Of a stretch of DNA of 64,000 bases, positions 36,779 through 48,959 are shown piece after piece. The DNA is from Nocardioides sp. CER19 (lineage in GTDB: Bacteria; Actinomycetota; Actinomycetes; Propionibacteriales; Nocardioidaceae), in NCBI RefSeq assembly GCF_029846275.1, contig NZ_JARVWS010000001.1:558001-622000 (forward strand), in the 5' to 3' direction. The notes below the pieces were generated by a model, which did no database searches, was not told the DNA's origin, and saw nothing but the letters and a program-made list of their open reading frames with translations. The translations under genes and the position numbers were made by a program. How positions within the stretch are numbered: the first letter of the stretch is position 1; every line of letters begins with the position of its first letter.

Positions 36779-37762
36779 ATGACCATCCAGCTCGACCGCA
36801 CCCTGACCACCCAGACGATCGCGACGCAGGCCGAGCCCGAGCCGGGCTACGACACCATCGAGGTCCGGAAGGTGGGCGCCAACATCGGCGCGCAGATCGG
36901 CGGCGTCACGATCGGCGGGGACGTCCCGGCCGCCCAGGTCGCCGAGGTCAAGCGGGCTCTGGCCGCCTACAAGGTGGTCTTCTTCCGTGACCAGCACGCC
37001 GCCGGCGACGCCGAGCAGCGGGCGTTCGCCGAGCTCCTCGGCACGGTGACCAAGCCGCACCCCACCGTCGCGGGCGACGGCGAGGCGATCCTGCCCATCG
37101 ACTCCGACACCGGGAAGGCCAACAGCTGGCACACCGACGTGACGTTCGTCGACCGGATCCCGGCGGCGTCGCTGCTGCGCGCGGTCGAGCTGCCGCCCTA
37201 CGGCGGGACCACCGTGTGGGCGAACACGACCCGCGCCTACGAGCAGCTGCACCCGGCGCTCAAGGCGCTCACCGAGCGGCTCTGGGCGGTCCACTCCAAC
37301 CTCTACGACTACGCGGCCGAGCGCGACGAGAAGCGGATCGGCGGCATCGACGTCAAGGAGCAGGCCTACCGCGACGAGTTCGGCCACCTCGAGTACGAGA
37401 CCGAGCACCCGGTCGTCCGGGTCCACCCGGTCACCGGTGAGCGCACGCTGCTGCTGGGGCACTTCATCCGGCACTTCGTCGGGCTGTCCAGCCGCGACTC
37501 CTCGGACCTGTTCGACCTGCTCCAGCGCCACGTGACGCGCCTGGACAACACGGTGCGCTGGAGCTGGCGGCCGGGCGACCTGGCCATCTGGGACAACCAG
37601 GCCACCCAGCACTACGCCGTCGACGACTACGACGACCAGCACCGCCGGCTGCACCGGATCACGCTCGCCGGCGACGTGCCCGTCAGCGTGGACGGTGTGC
37701 GCAGCAGCGTCCGCAAGGGCGACGCGACCCACTTCTCGCCGGTGGCGACACCCAGCGCCTGA
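36779..37762 (+). CDS. TauD/TfdA-type 2-oxoglutarate-dependent dioxygenase
   Basis: A 327-residue Fe(II) enzyme. The metal triad is visible: HxD in [11 protein letters not shown] and distal His in [12 protein letters not shown]; the 2-oxoglutarate Arg is in [11 protein letters not shown]. Family reactions are oxidative cleavage of taurine or other sulfonates (TauD) or alkyl sulfates (AtsK) to aldehyde plus sulfite or sulfate. As last gene of the sulfonate operon it gives a second, flavin-independent route to the same sulfur. The N-terminal ~25 residues ([14 protein letters not shown]) are extra to E. coli TauD. Confidence 0.92.
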   Translation: MTIQLDRTLTTQTIATQAEPEPGYDTIEVRKVGANIGAQIGGVTIGGDVPAAQVAEVKRALAAYKVVFFRDQHAAGDAEQRAFAELLGTVTKPHPTVAGDGEAILPIDSDTGKANSWHTDVTFVDRIPAASLLRAVELPPYGGTTVWANTTRAYEQLHPALKALTERLWAVHSNLYDYAAERDEKRIGGIDVKEQAYRDEFGHLEYETEHPVVRVHPVTGERTLLLGHFIRHFVGLSSRDSSDLFDLLQRHVTRLDNTVRWSWRPGDLAIWDNQATQHYAVDDYDDQHRRLHRITLAGDVPVSVDGVRSSVRKGDATHFSPVATPSA

Positions 37763-37824
37763 GCGTCATGACCCAGCAGGGCGCGCCGGTCACCCGGCGT
37801 GCCCTGCTGGCTACCCTCGGACCC

Positions 37825-38514
37825 GTGAAGATCGTCGTGCTCACGGGCGCGGGCATCTCCGCCGAGAGCGGGGTCCCCACCTTCCGCGCCGCCGACGGGC
37901 TGTGGGAGGGCCACCGCGTCGAGGACGTGGCCACGCCCGAGGGGTTCGAGCGCGACCCGGAGACGGTGCAGCGGTTCTACGACGACCGGCGCGCCCACCT
38001 GTCCACCGTCGCGCCCAACCCGGCGCACGTGGCGCTCGCTCGACTCGAGGCGCAGGGAGACCACGACGTCCTCGTCGTCACGCAGAACGTCGACGACCTC
38101 CACGAGCGGGCCGGATCGCACGACGTGCTGCACATGCACGGGGAGCTGCTGAGCGCGTGGTGCCTCGCCTGCGACGGGCGGTTCCGCTGGGACGGGCCGC
38201 TGCTGGACCGGCCCGCGTGCCCCGGCTGTGGCGACCAGGGGCTGCGACCCGACATCGTCTGGTTCGGGGAGTACCCCTACGAGCTCGACCGCATCGACGA
38301 GGCGCTGCAGCGGGCCGACCTGTTCGTGTCGATCGGCACCAGCGGCGCCGTCTACCCCGCCGCCGGCTTCGTCCGGTCGGCCCACGCGTACGGCGCCCGC
38401 ACCCTCGAGCTCAACCTCGAGCCGACGAACGGCACCGACCTTTTCGACGAGGCCCGCCACGGGCCGGCCGGCACGGTCGTCCCGGCCTGGGTCGGCGAGC
38501 TGGTCGCGGGCTGA
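37825..38514 (+). CDS. cobB: NAD-dependent protein deacylase, sirtuin
   Basis: A 229-residue sirtuin that removes acyl groups from lysines with NAD. NAD motif VVLTGAGISAESGVPTFR, catalytic His in LHMHGELL (after TQNVDDLH), and four Zn cysteines in WCLACDGRF and ACPGCGDQG. Class III-type (CobB/Sirt5) residues appear in the short N-terminus. I choose the GTG at 37825: TACCCT lies 7 nt upstream, as for a leaderless actinobacterial mRNA, and the length becomes normal. An ATG at 37768 would add 19 residues. Confidence 0.92.
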   Translation: MKIVVLTGAGISAESGVPTFRAADGLWEGHRVEDVATPEGFERDPETVQRFYDDRRAHLSTVAPNPAHVALARLEAQGDHDVLVVTQNVDDLHERAGSHDVLHMHGELLSAWCLACDGRFRWDGPLLDRPACPGCGDQGLRPDIVWFGEYPYELDRIDEALQRADLFVSIGTSGAVYPAAGFVRSAHAYGARTLELNLEPTNGTDLFDEARHGPAGTVVPAWVGELVAG

Positions 38515-40254
38515 CTACCCCGACAGCAGCACCCCGGCATGCGCCGGCAGCGTCACCCGCTCGCCGTCGTACGACGCTCCGGCCGGTGTCTGGAAGAGCA
38601 CCTCCATCCCGGGGGCGTCCACGGTGGCGGGGGAGTCGCCGAAGTTCACGACGATGAGCGTCGCGCCGCGCCGGAGCTTGAACACCCGGGTCTCCTCGTC
38701 GGCCGTGGCCTGGACGTGCGTGAACGCCGGGTCGGTCAGGTCGGGGAGGCGGCGTCGGAGGTCGGCGAGCCTGCGGTAGAGCCCGAGCAGGCGGGCGCCG
38801 CGCCCGGAGGAGCCTTCGGACCAGTCGAGCCGGGACCGCCGGAACGTCGCCGGGTCCTGCGGGTCGGGGACGGCGGCGGCGTCCCAGCCGTGCTCGGCGA
38901 ACTCCTGGATCCGGCCCTCGGCCGTCGCCCGCGCCAGCTCCGGCTCCGGGTGCGAGGTGAAGAACTGGAACGGCGTCGACGCGGCGAACTCCTCGCCCAT
39001 GAACAGCATCGGCGTGAACGGGCCGCACAGCGTGAGCAGCGCGGCACAGGCGAGCTGGTCGTCGTCGAGGTGCTCGGTCAACCGGTCCCCGGTGGCGCGG
39101 TTGCCGACCTGGTCGTGGTTCTGGTTGGCCACGACCAGCCGCGAGGTCGGCATGGTGGCCCGGTCGATCGGTCGCCCATGGGGCCGCCCGCGGAAGGACG
39201 ACCAGGTGCCGTCGTGGAAGAAGCCGTGCTCGCACACCTTCGCGAGCGCCGAGAGCGGGGCGAAGTCGGCGTAGTAGCCCTGGGTCTCGCCGGTGAGCGC
39301 CACGTGGAGCGCGTGGTGGAAGTCGTCGCTCCACTGGGCGTCCAGCCCGCGGCCGCCGGCCTCCCGCGGCGTGACCAGCCGGGCGTCGTTGAGGTCCGAC
39401 TCGGCGATCAGCGTCAGCGGGCGGCGCTGGTCGGCGGAGAGCGCCGCCGTCTCGATCGCCATCTCCTCGAGCAGGTGGGTGGGCGACCCGTCGACGAGGG
39501 CGTGCACGGCGTCGAGGCGGAGCCCGTCGACATGGAAGTCGGCCAGCCACATCCGCACGTTGTCGAGGATGTAGCGGCGCACCTCGCCCGAGTCCGGGCC
39601 GTCCAGGTTCACCAGGTCGCCCCAGGTGTTGCGACCCTCCTTCAGGTAGGGCCCGAAGAGCGGCAGGTAGTTCCCGGAGGGGCCGAGGTGGTTGTAGACG
39701 ACGTCCTGGATGACGCCGAGGTGGGCCGCGTGGCAGGCGTCGACGAAGCGCTGGTAGGCCGCCGGGCCGCCGTACTCGTCCTGGACGGCGTGCCACAGGA
39801 CGCCGTCGTAGCCCCAGTTGTGGGTGCCGTTGAACGCGTTGACCGGCATCAGCTCGACCAGGTCGACGCCGATCGAGCGCAGGTGCCCGAGCCGCTCGAC
39901 CGCGGCGTCGAGCGTGCCCTCCGGCGTGAACGTCCCGACGTGCAGCTCGTAGATCACCGACCCCGCCAGCTGACGCCCGGTCCAGGTCCCGTCGCCCCAG
40001 TCGTACTCCGTCGGGTCGAACGTCCGGGACAGTCCGTGCACCCCGTCCGGCTGCCAGCGCGACCGCGGGTCGGGCCGGGGGGTCTCGTCGTCGCCCAGCA
40101 GGTAGCCGTAGTCGACCTCGGGCCCGGCGATGACCGGCGCGGCCGGCGTCCACCAGCCGTCGTCGGCGCGGGTCATCTCGACGGTGTCGCCGTCCACCAG
40201 CAGCCGCACCCGCCGCGGACGGGGGGCCCAGACGCTGAACCGGGGCCGGCTCAT
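38515..40254 (-). CDS. treZ: Malto-oligosyltrehalose trehalohydrolase
   Basis: A 579-residue GH13 enzyme that cleaves trehalose from maltooligosyl-trehalose. N-terminal CBM48-like domain ([20 protein letters not shown]), barrel start [13 protein letters not shown], catalytic Asp in [10 protein letters not shown], acid Glu in LIAESDLND and third Asp in [10 protein letters not shown]. Last gene of the treX-treY-treZ operon; its ATG overlaps the treY stop (ATGA). Acts in the cytoplasm to make trehalose from glycogen. Confidence 0.95.
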   Translation of the reverse strand: MSRPRFSVWAPRPRRVRLLVDGDTVEMTRADDGWWTPAAPVIAGPEVDYGYLLGDDETPRPDPRSRWQPDGVHGLSRTFDPTEYDWGDGTWTGRQLAGSVIYELHVGTFTPEGTLDAAVERLGHLRSIGVDLVELMPVNAFNGTHNWGYDGVLWHAVQDEYGGPAAYQRFVDACHAAHLGVIQDVVYNHLGPSGNYLPLFGPYLKEGRNTWGDLVNLDGPDSGEVRRYILDNVRMWLADFHVDGLRLDAVHALVDGSPTHLLEEMAIETAALSADQRRPLTLIAESDLNDARLVTPREAGGRGLDAQWSDDFHHALHVALTGETQGYYADFAPLSALAKVCEHGFFHDGTWSSFRGRPHGRPIDRATMPTSRLVVANQNHDQVGNRATGDRLTEHLDDDQLACAALLTLCGPFTPMLFMGEEFAASTPFQFFTSHPEPELARATAEGRIQEFAEHGWDAAAVPDPQDPATFRRSRLDWSEGSSGRGARLLGLYRRLADLRRRLPDLTDPAFTHVQATADEETRVFKLRRGATLIVVNFGDSPATVDAPGMEVLFQTPAGASYDGERVTLPAHAGVLLSG

Positions 40255-42634
40255 CGCTGGACCCTCACGAGCAGCGCGACGGGGTAGACGGCCAGCAGGC
40301 AGCCGACCTGACCGGTGGTCGTCTCGGCGCCGGACAGCTCGTCGCGCCAGCGGCCCGGGGGCAGCTCGAGGTGGGTCCCCTGCCAGCCGCCGACGCGCTC
40401 GAGGCCGACCGGCAGCCGGGTGGCGACGGTCAGGGCGCCGCCCCGATCGAACGCGATGACGTGGTCGGCGGCCGGGCCGACCGCGGTCACCGGCGTGTAG
40501 CCGGTGAACAGCTCCGGGCGGTCGCGACGCAGGGTCAGTGCGCGGTGCACGAGGTGCAGCTTCGCGGCGCCGCCGTCGTCGATCTTGTCGGTCAGGGGTG
40601 GCTGGCCGACACCGGCGAGCAGCTCGGCCCGCAGGTCGAGGTCGATCGGGCGCCGGTTGTCCGGGTCGACGAGGCTCTGCTCCCACAGCTCGCTGCCCTG
40701 GTAGACGTCCGGCACCCCCGGCATCGTGAGGGCCAGCAGCTTGGCGGCGAGGGCGTTCGACCAGCCAGGCCCGGCGATCCGTTCGAGGAGCGGCTCGACC
40801 ACGCGGCGCACGCGCTGGTCGTCGTACAGGCTGTCGACGAGGCGGTGGACCGCGGCCTCGTAGCCCTCGTCGACCTCGGTCCACGTCGTGTGGTCGCCGG
40901 CCTCGCGCATCGCCTTCTCGGCGTAGGCGTGCAGCCGCTCGCGGGAGACCGGCCAGGCGCCCAGCGCCGCCTGGAGCAGCAGCGCGGCGAACCCGGGGTC
41001 CGGCGGCTCGGTGGCTGCGAGCACCTCCTCCAGCGTGGCCGCCCACTCGCCGGGCAGCTCGGCCAGCACGGCGATGCGTGCCCTGACGTCCTCGCCGCGC
41101 TTGGTGTCGTGCGTCGACAGCGTCGTCATGGCGTGCGGACGGCGCTCCTGGCGCGTGGCCATCGCCTCGTGGAAGCCGGCCACCGACAGGGAGAAGTGTG
41201 CCGGGTCGCCGCCCACCTCGTTGAGGGAGGTCAGCCGCGACCAGCGGTAGAAGGCGCAGTCCTCCACGCCCTTCGCCATCACCATGCCGCTGGTCTGCTG
41301 GAAGCGCCGGGCCGGCGCCGACCACGGGTCGGAGAGGACCGGCAGCAGCACGTCGTACGTCGCCTCGAGGTCGGGTCGGCGGATCCTGGCCCGGGCGAAC
41401 GCCTCGTCCAGGTGCTCGCGCCCCTCGGGCAGGTAGGAGCGGTAGACCGGGAAGCAGGCGAGCAGCTCGGCGACCGCGTCCTCGACCTCGGCGAAGGGCG
41501 CGCTGATCCCGGGCGTGCGCCGGACCTCGCGGGTGATGCGTCGCACCTCGGAGTTGAGGATCGTGTCGGCGACCTGCCGCTTGAGCCCGTGCGTCAGCGT
41601 CGCCCACTCCACCGGGCCACCGCGCAGCCTCGCCTCCAGGTCGTCCAACGGCGCCTCACCGGCGGGGTCGGTCAGCACCCGGTCGACGAGGGCCAGCGCG
41701 TCGTAGCCGGTCGTGCCGGCGGTGGCCCAGTCGCCGGGCAGCTCCTCCACCTCGGTTCCTGAGGAGCCCGTGAGGGACGAGCGGGCGTCGCGAAGCGCGA
41801 GGATCTTCTCCACGAGCACGTAGGCGCCGCCGGTCAGGGCCGCGAGGTCGTCGAGGTAGCGCCGGGGGTCCCGGAGCCCGTCGGGGTGGTCGACGCGGAG
41901 CCCGTCCACCAGGCCCTCGTCGAACCACCGCCTGATCTCGACGTGCGTCTCGGCGAAGACCTCCGGGTCCTCGACCCGGACGGCCGCGAGGGTGTTGACG
42001 GCGAAGAAGCGCCGGTAGTTGAGCCCCTCGTCGGCGACGTGCCAGTTGACCAGCTCGTAGTGCTGGCGGTCGTGGACGGTGTTCGGGTCGTCGCCGGGCT
42101 CCCACGACCCGGGCGCGATCGGGTAGTGGTGGTCGTGGTAGAGCAGCTCGCCGCCCTCCGGCGTGTCCACGAGCCGCAGGTTGGCGATCGGGCCGCCGGA
42201 GGGCGGCTGGTCGTCGTCGCCCACCACCGGGACCCGGATCCGGCCCTCGCCCGCCGCCCAGTCGATGTCGAACGCCGTCGCGTGCTCGGACTCGCGACCC
42301 AGCCGCAGCACGTCCCACCACCAGGGGTCCTCGGCCGGCGTGGCCACGCCGACGTGGTTGGGCACGATGTCGACGAGGACGCCCATCCCGAGCCTGCGCG
42401 CCTCCTTCGAGACGGCCGCGAGTCCCTCGGGGCCGCCGCGGTCCGGATCGATCCGGTCGAACGCGACGACGTCGTAGCCGTGCTCGCTGCCCGGCTCCGC
42501 GGCCAGCAGCGGCGAGAGGTAGACCCAGTCGACGCCGAGGTCGTGCAGGTAGGGCAGCCGCCGGGCCGCCTCGAACAGGTCGAAGTCGCGCGTGATCTGC
42601 AGCCGGTAGGTGCTGGCCGGGACGCGCACGGTCG

Positions 42635-42638
<4 letters not shown>
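40251..42638 (-). CDS. treY: Malto-oligosyltrehalose synthase
   Basis: A 795-residue GH13 isomerase that turns the reducing-end alpha-1,4 link of maltodextrin into alpha,alpha-1,1. N-terminal [21 protein letters not shown] is diagnostic. Catalytic Asp in [13 protein letters not shown], Glu in YVLVEKILA, third Asp in [15 protein letters not shown]. Starts with GTG at 42638, overlapping the treX stop (GTGA), and overlaps treZ downstream. Confidence 0.95.
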
Positions 42639-44818
<2,180 letters not shown>

Positions 44819-44876
44819 GCCGTCAGGTATCCACCCCTGGGAATGATCACCACCCTGAACGGCTTGTGTTTAGTTC

Positions 44877-46334
44877 GTGACCACCACCGGCATCAGCAGG
44901 CGCGACATCGGTCTGCGCAGCGAGCGCGGCCCGATCCTCCTCGCGGTGATGCTGAGCACCGGCCTGGTCGCGATCGACACGACGATCCTGGCCACAGCGG
45001 TGCCGAGCGTGGTCGACGACCTCGGCGGGTTCACCCAGTTCCCGTGGCTGTTCTCGGTCTACCTGCTCACCACGGCGGTCACCGTCCCGATCTACGGCAA
45101 GCTCGCCGACGTCCTCGGGCGCAAGCCGGTGATGCTCATCGGCATCGGCCTGTTCCTCGGCGGCTCGGTGCTGTGCGGGTTCGCCTGGTCGATGACCGGG
45201 CTGATCGTCTTCCGCGCGATCCAGGGGCTGGGGGCCGGCGCGGTCCAGCCGATGGGCATGACGATCGTCGGCGACATCTACACGCTCCAGGAGCGTGCCA
45301 AGGTCCAGGGCTACATCGCCTCGGTGTGGGCGATGGCGTCGCTGGTGGGCCCGACGCTCGGCGGCGTCTTCGCCGACTACCTCTCCTGGCGGTGGATCTT
45401 CTTCGTCAACCTCCCGCTCGGCCTCGCCGCCCTCTGGATGCTGGTCAGGCACTTCGACGAGGACGTGCAGCGCCGGCGTACGTCGGTCGACTGGCTCGGC
45501 GCCCTGCTGCTGACGTCCGGCGGCGTGCTGCTCCTGCTCGGCCTCCTCGAGGGTGGCCAGCGCTGGGCGTGGGACTCCTCGGCCAGCATCGCCGTCTTCG
45601 CCACCTCCGTGCTGCTCCTCCTCGGCTTCGTCGCCGTCGAGCTGCGCGCGCCCGAGCCGGTGCTGCCGCTGTGGGTCTTCGGCCGCCGGGTGCTCAACGC
45701 GTCGTCGGCCGGAAGCCTCCTCGTCGGCTGCGTCATGCTCGGGCTCTCGTCCTACGTCCCGCTCTACGCGCAGCACGTGCTCGGCCACGGCGCAGTCGTT
45801 GCCGGCCTGGCGCTGGCCGCCATGACCGTCGGCTGGCCGATCGCCGCGTCGCAGTCCGGCCGCCTCTTCCTCACGATCGGGTTCCGGGCCACGGTCGCCC
45901 TCGGCGCGGTGCTCACCATCGCCGGCGCGCTGCTGCTGCTCACGGTCGGACCGGACGCGTCGTTCTGGCACCTCTCGCTGCCCTGCTTCGTCATGGGCCT
46001 CGGCTTCGGCCTCACCGTGAGCCCGGGCGTCATCGCCGCTCAATCCAGCGTCGACTGGCGCAGCCGCGGCGTGGCGACGGGGGCCAACATGTTCGCGCGC
46101 TCGGTCGGCAGCGCCGTCGGGGTCGCCGTGTTCGGAGCGGTCGCGAACGCCTACGTCGCCGACCGGCTCGGCGGCCGGGTCTCGTCCCTGGAGCAGGTGC
46201 CGGCCGACGTACTCGCTCCGGCGCTGCACACCGTCTTCGTCGTCAGCGCGTGGATCTCGGTCGCCCTCTTGATCGGCGCAGCCGTCATGCCCCAGCGCGT
46301 CACGGAGCCCACCCCGCACGTTACGGACCAGTAA
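44877..46334 (+). CDS. MFS transporter, DHA2 (EmrB/QacA) drug:H+ antiporter type
   Basis: A 485-residue exporter with 14 predicted membrane segments. Motif D1 LVAIDTTILATAVPSV in helix 1, motif A YGKLADVLGRKPVM between helices 2 and 3, motif C-like VGPTLGGVFADY in helix 5. Likely exports toxic organic compounds; substrate unknown. GTG start at 44877. Followed 23 bp later by the acyl-CoA dehydrogenase, whose operator overlaps this gene's stop. No TetR gene is adjacent. Confidence 0.92.
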   Translation: MTTTGISRRDIGLRSERGPILLAVMLSTGLVAIDTTILATAVPSVVDDLGGFTQFPWLFSVYLLTTAVTVPIYGKLADVLGRKPVMLIGIGLFLGGSVLCGFAWSMTGLIVFRAIQGLGAGAVQPMGMTIVGDIYTLQERAKVQGYIASVWAMASLVGPTLGGVFADYLSWRWIFFVNLPLGLAALWMLVRHFDEDVQRRRTSVDWLGALLLTSGGVLLLLGLLEGGQRWAWDSSASIAVFATSVLLLLGFVAVELRAPEPVLPLWVFGRRVLNASSAGSLLVGCVMLGLSSYVPLYAQHVLGHGAVVAGLALAAMTVGWPIAASQSGRLFLTIGFRATVALGAVLTIAGALLLLTVGPDASFWHLSLPCFVMGLGFGLTVSPGVIAAQSSVDWRSRGVATGANMFARSVGSAVGVAVFGAVANAYVADRLGGRVSSLEQVPADVLAPALHTVFVVSAWISVALLIGAAVMPQRVTEPTPHVTDQ

Positions 46335-46335
46335 C
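46320..46335. promoter_or_regulatory. Inverted repeat GTTAC-N6-GTAAC (candidate TetR-type operator)
   Basis: Perfect 5-bp arms around GGACCA, overlapping the MFS stop codon. It covers the expected -35 position of the promoter whose -10, TAGCAT, is at 46345-46350. A TetR-family repressor of acyl-CoA genes would fit; the regulator is not in the window. Confidence 0.5.
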
Positions 46336-46357
46336 TTCGCGAGGTAGCATCGCGCGC

Positions 46358-47503
46358 ATGAAGCGCGACATCTACGACGAGGACCACGAGGACTTCCGCG
46401 CCTCCGTGCGGCAGTGGCTCGAGCGTTCGGTCATCCCGAACACCGACAAGTACATCGCCGACAAGGCGCTTCCGCGCGAGTTCTGGCTGGAGGCGGGCGC
46501 GAACGGCTTCCTCGGTCTCTCGATCCCGGAGGAGTACGGCGGCGCCGGCGCCGACGACTTCCGCTTCAACGCCGTCCTCGAGGAGGAGCTGGCGAAGGTC
46601 GGGGCCGCGTTCCCGACCTGCGTCAGCATCCACGTCGACATCACCGCGCCCTACATCGTCGAGCTCGGCACCGAGGAGCAGAAGCAGCGCTGGCTGCCGG
46701 GCGTCTCCTCGGGCGAGATCCTCCTCGCCATCGGCATGACCGAGCCCTCCGGAGGCTCCGACCTCGCCGCGCTCAAGACCACCGCCGTCCGCGACGGCGA
46801 CGAGTGGGTCATCAACGGCTCCAAGACGTTCATCACCAACGGCTACTCGGCCGACCTCGTCGTGGTCGCCGCGCGCACCGACCCGGAGAAGGGCCCCAAG
46901 GGCATCACGCTCTTCGCGGTCGAGGCGACCAAGGAGGGCTTCAGCCGCGGCCGCAAGCTCGACAAGGTCGGCATGGAGGAGTCCGACACCGCCGAGCTGT
47001 TCTTCGAGAACGTCCGCGTCACCGACGCCGAGGTCATCGGCGAGCTCAACATGGGCTTCATCCACATGATGCAGAAGCTCCCGCAGGAGCGGATCTCGTG
47101 CGCGGTCGCCAACACCCACCACGCCAAGCAGATCCTCACCGAGACGCTGCAGTACGCGAAGGACCGCAAGGCCTTCGGCCAGTCGATCGGCAACTTCCAG
47201 CACAACAAGTTCCTGCTGGCCGAGCTGTTCACCCAGATCGAGGTCTGCGAGGCCTACATCGACAAGTGCGTCGCCGCGCACGCCCGCGGTGAGCTGACCG
47301 CGACCGAGGCCGCCAAGGCCAAGTGGTGGTCGTCGCAGGCGCAGAGCGAGATCCTCGACCACTGCGTCCAGCTGCACGGCGGCTACGGCTTCATGAACGA
47401 GTACCGCGTCGCCCGCGCCTGGCGCGACGCCCGCGTCACCAAGATCTGGGCCGGCTCCAACGAGATCATGAAGGAGCTCATCGGGCGCGAGCTCGGGCTC
47501 TGA
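46358..47503 (+). CDS. Acyl-CoA dehydrogenase
   Basis: A 381-residue FAD enzyme that introduces a double bond in acyl-CoA. IPEEYGGAGADDF, AIGMTEPSGGSDLAALKTTA and WVINGSKTFITNG form the FAD/substrate site; the C-terminal HGGYGFMNEYRVARAWRDARVTKIWAGSNEIMKELIGR is typical, with the catalytic base expected around the EI of AGSNEI. Likely short-, branched- or long-chain substrate, not resolvable. ATG at 46358 is 7 nt after TAGCAT, as for a leaderless mRNA. Confidence 0.93.
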   Translation: MKRDIYDEDHEDFRASVRQWLERSVIPNTDKYIADKALPREFWLEAGANGFLGLSIPEEYGGAGADDFRFNAVLEEELAKVGAAFPTCVSIHVDITAPYIVELGTEEQKQRWLPGVSSGEILLAIGMTEPSGGSDLAALKTTAVRDGDEWVINGSKTFITNGYSADLVVVAARTDPEKGPKGITLFAVEATKEGFSRGRKLDKVGMEESDTAELFFENVRVTDAEVIGELNMGFIHMMQKLPQERISCAVANTHHAKQILTETLQYAKDRKAFGQSIGNFQHNKFLLAELFTQIEVCEAYIDKCVAAHARGELTATEAAKAKWWSSQAQSEILDHCVQLHGGYGFMNEYRVARAWRDARVTKIWAGSNEIMKELIGRELGL

Positions 47504-47512
47504 CGCGGCGAC

Positions 47513-47600
47513 GGAGTACCCGGTTCACCGGGAACTCCGGAACTCCCGGGGTGTCATGGCACCCCGGGAGTTCCGCCGTCACCGGTTGACCGGGTACTCC
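47513..47600. repeat. Nested palindrome between acyl-CoA dehydrogenase and VIT genes
   Basis: Outer arms of 19 bp (47513-47531 and 47582-47600, two mismatches, beginning GGAGTACCCGG) enclose a perfect inner hairpin with 15-bp arms GGAACTCCCGGGGTG (47539-47553) and 6-nt loop, ending 47574. It could form a very strong cruciform or RNA hairpin. A terminator role is likely; there is no U-run. The two-layer symmetry also resembles a REP-type element. Confidence 0.75.
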
Positions 47601-47612
47601 GCCCCGGCCGCC

Positions 47613-47631
47613 TGAGGGTTGCCTCACCTTT
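47613..47631. promoter_or_regulatory. DtxR/IdeR-like iron box upstream of the VIT gene
   Basis: TGAGGGTTGCCTCACCTTT matches 13 of 19 positions of the DtxR/IdeR consensus TTAGGTTAGCCTAACCTAA, including both AGG/CCT arms. It lies just upstream of a possible -35 TTGCGG (47633-47638). That placement would suit activation by iron-loaded IdeR, as known for iron-storage genes in mycobacteria. Confidence 0.55.
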
Positions 47632-47632
47632 T

Positions 47633-47661
47633 TTGCGGGCCATCCGCCGGCGCGGGACGAT
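47633..47661 (+). promoter_or_regulatory. Putative leaderless promoter of the VIT gene
   Basis: TTGCGG (47633-47638), 17-bp spacer, GACGAT (47656-47661). The ATG at 47668 lies 6 nt after the -10, so transcript and ORF would start together. Confidence 0.5.
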
Positions 47662-47667
47662 GGGCGC

Positions 47668-48387
47668 ATGACCGAGGCGGTAGATCTCTCCCAGCACGAG
47701 CACGGCGACACCGAGGGGCTGAGCAACCGGCTCAACTGGCTGCGGGCGGGAGTCCTCGGCGCCAACGACGGCATCGTGTCGGTCGCGGGACTCGTCATGG
47801 GCGTCGCCGGCGCGAGCGACCAGCGCTCGGCCATCGCGATCGCCGGTACGGCGTCCCTCGTCGCCGGGGCCCTGTCGATGGGCGCCGGCGAGTACGTCTC
47901 GGTCTCGACGCAGCGCGACGCCGAGCTCGCCCTCATCGAGGCGGAGAAGCACGACCTGGCACGGATGCCCGACGAGGAGCTGGCCCACCTCACCGCGATG
48001 CTAGAGGAGAAGGGCCTCTCCCACGAGGTCGCCCACCAGGCCGCCGTACAGATGACGGCGAAGGACGCCCTGCGCACCCACGCCGAGCTCGAGTTCGGGA
48101 TCGACATCGACGACGTGACCAACCCGTGGGGTGCGGCGCTGGCCTCCATGAGCGCGTTCTCGGTCGGCGCCCTGCTGCCGCTGCTCACCATCCTGCTGCC
48201 GTCGCCCGAGCGGTTCTACGTCACCGCGATCGCCGTCGCCGTGGCGCTGGCGATCACCGGGTTCACCTCGGCCCGGCTCGGCCGCGCGCGGCCGTGGCCC
48301 GCGGTGGTCCGCAACGTCCTCGGCGGCGTCTTCGCCATGGGTGTCACGCTGCTGATCGGCCGCCTGCTCGGCACCCAGATCTCTTGA
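47668..48387 (+). CDS. VIT1/CCC1 family iron/manganese transporter
   Basis: A 239-residue membrane protein. First helix WLRAGVLGANDGIVSVAGLVMGVAGA with conserved Asp, second SLVAGALSMGAGEYVSVSTQRDAE, then a cytoplasmic Glu-rich metal-binding domain (LMAEKHDLARMPDEEL-like region) and three C-terminal helices. The family exports or sequesters Fe2+/Mn2+. The DtxR-like box upstream fits iron detoxification. Downstream thpR starts on its stop codon (TTGA). Confidence 0.92.
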   Translation: MTEAVDLSQHEHGDTEGLSNRLNWLRAGVLGANDGIVSVAGLVMGVAGASDQRSAIAIAGTASLVAGALSMGAGEYVSVSTQRDAELALIEAEKHDLARMPDEELAHLTAMLEEKGLSHEVAHQAAVQMTAKDALRTHAELEFGIDIDDVTNPWGAALASMSAFSVGALLPLLTILLPSPERFYVTAIAVAVALAITGFTSARLGRARPWPAVVRNVLGGVFAMGVTLLIGRLLGTQIS

Positions 48388-48959
48388 GGCTCTTCGCCGC
48401 GCTGATCCCGCCCGAACGGGCGCTCGAGGACCTCGACGACTTCCTGGACGTACGCCGGGAGGCCGGCTCGTTCCGCTGGACGCAGGCCGACCAGATCCAC
48501 GTGACCCTGGCGTTCCTCGCCGACGCGCCCGAACGGTCGCTGGACGAGCTCGTCGAGCGGCTCGGCCGGGCCGCCGCCCGGCGTACGGCCTTCCCGACGG
48601 CGATCGCCGGCGGCGGTGCCTTCCCCGACGCGGGTCGGGCCAAGGTTCTCTGGGCGGGCCTCGACCTCGACGACGCCGGCCGGACCGAGCTCGCCCGGCT
48701 GGCGACCGGTGCCCGGGCAGCGGGCACCAAGAGCGGCATCGAGGTCGCCGGACAGCGCTTCAAGGCGCACGTGACGGTCGCCCGGCTGGGCCGGCCGCAG
48801 GAGGTCACGAAGTGGGTCCGCCTGCTCGACGCCTATCGCGGCCCGACCTGGACCGCCGACACGATCAGCCTCGTGCAGTCACACCTCGGCGAGGGGCCCC
48901 GCAACCGGCCGCGTTACGAGGTGCTGGAGGAGTTCGCGCTGGGCGCCGCCGCCTACTGA
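48384..48959 (+). CDS. thpR: RNA 2',3'-cyclic phosphodiesterase
   Basis: A 191-residue 2H phosphoesterase with the two catalytic HxTx motifs IHVTLAFL and AHVTVARL. Opens 2',3'-cyclic phosphates to 2'-phosphates (historically LigT). It starts with TTG at 48384, overlapping the VIT stop (TTGA); the N-terminus [13 protein letters not shown] fits family starts (normally MRLF). Its stop overlaps that of the convergent upp by 7 nt. Confidence 0.92.
   Translation: MRLFAALIPPERALEDLDDFLDVRREAGSFRWTQADQIHVTLAFLADAPERSLDELVERLGRAAARRTAFPTAIAGGGAFPDAGRAKVLWAGLDLDDAGRTELARLATGARAAGTKSGIEVAGQRFKAHVTVARLGRPQEVTKWVRLLDAYRGPTWTADTISLVQSHLGEGPRNRPRYEVLEEFALGAAAY

Noticed and set aside
47539..47574. Insertion-sequence terminal repeat
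   Set aside because: No transposase frame lies inside or beside the palindrome.
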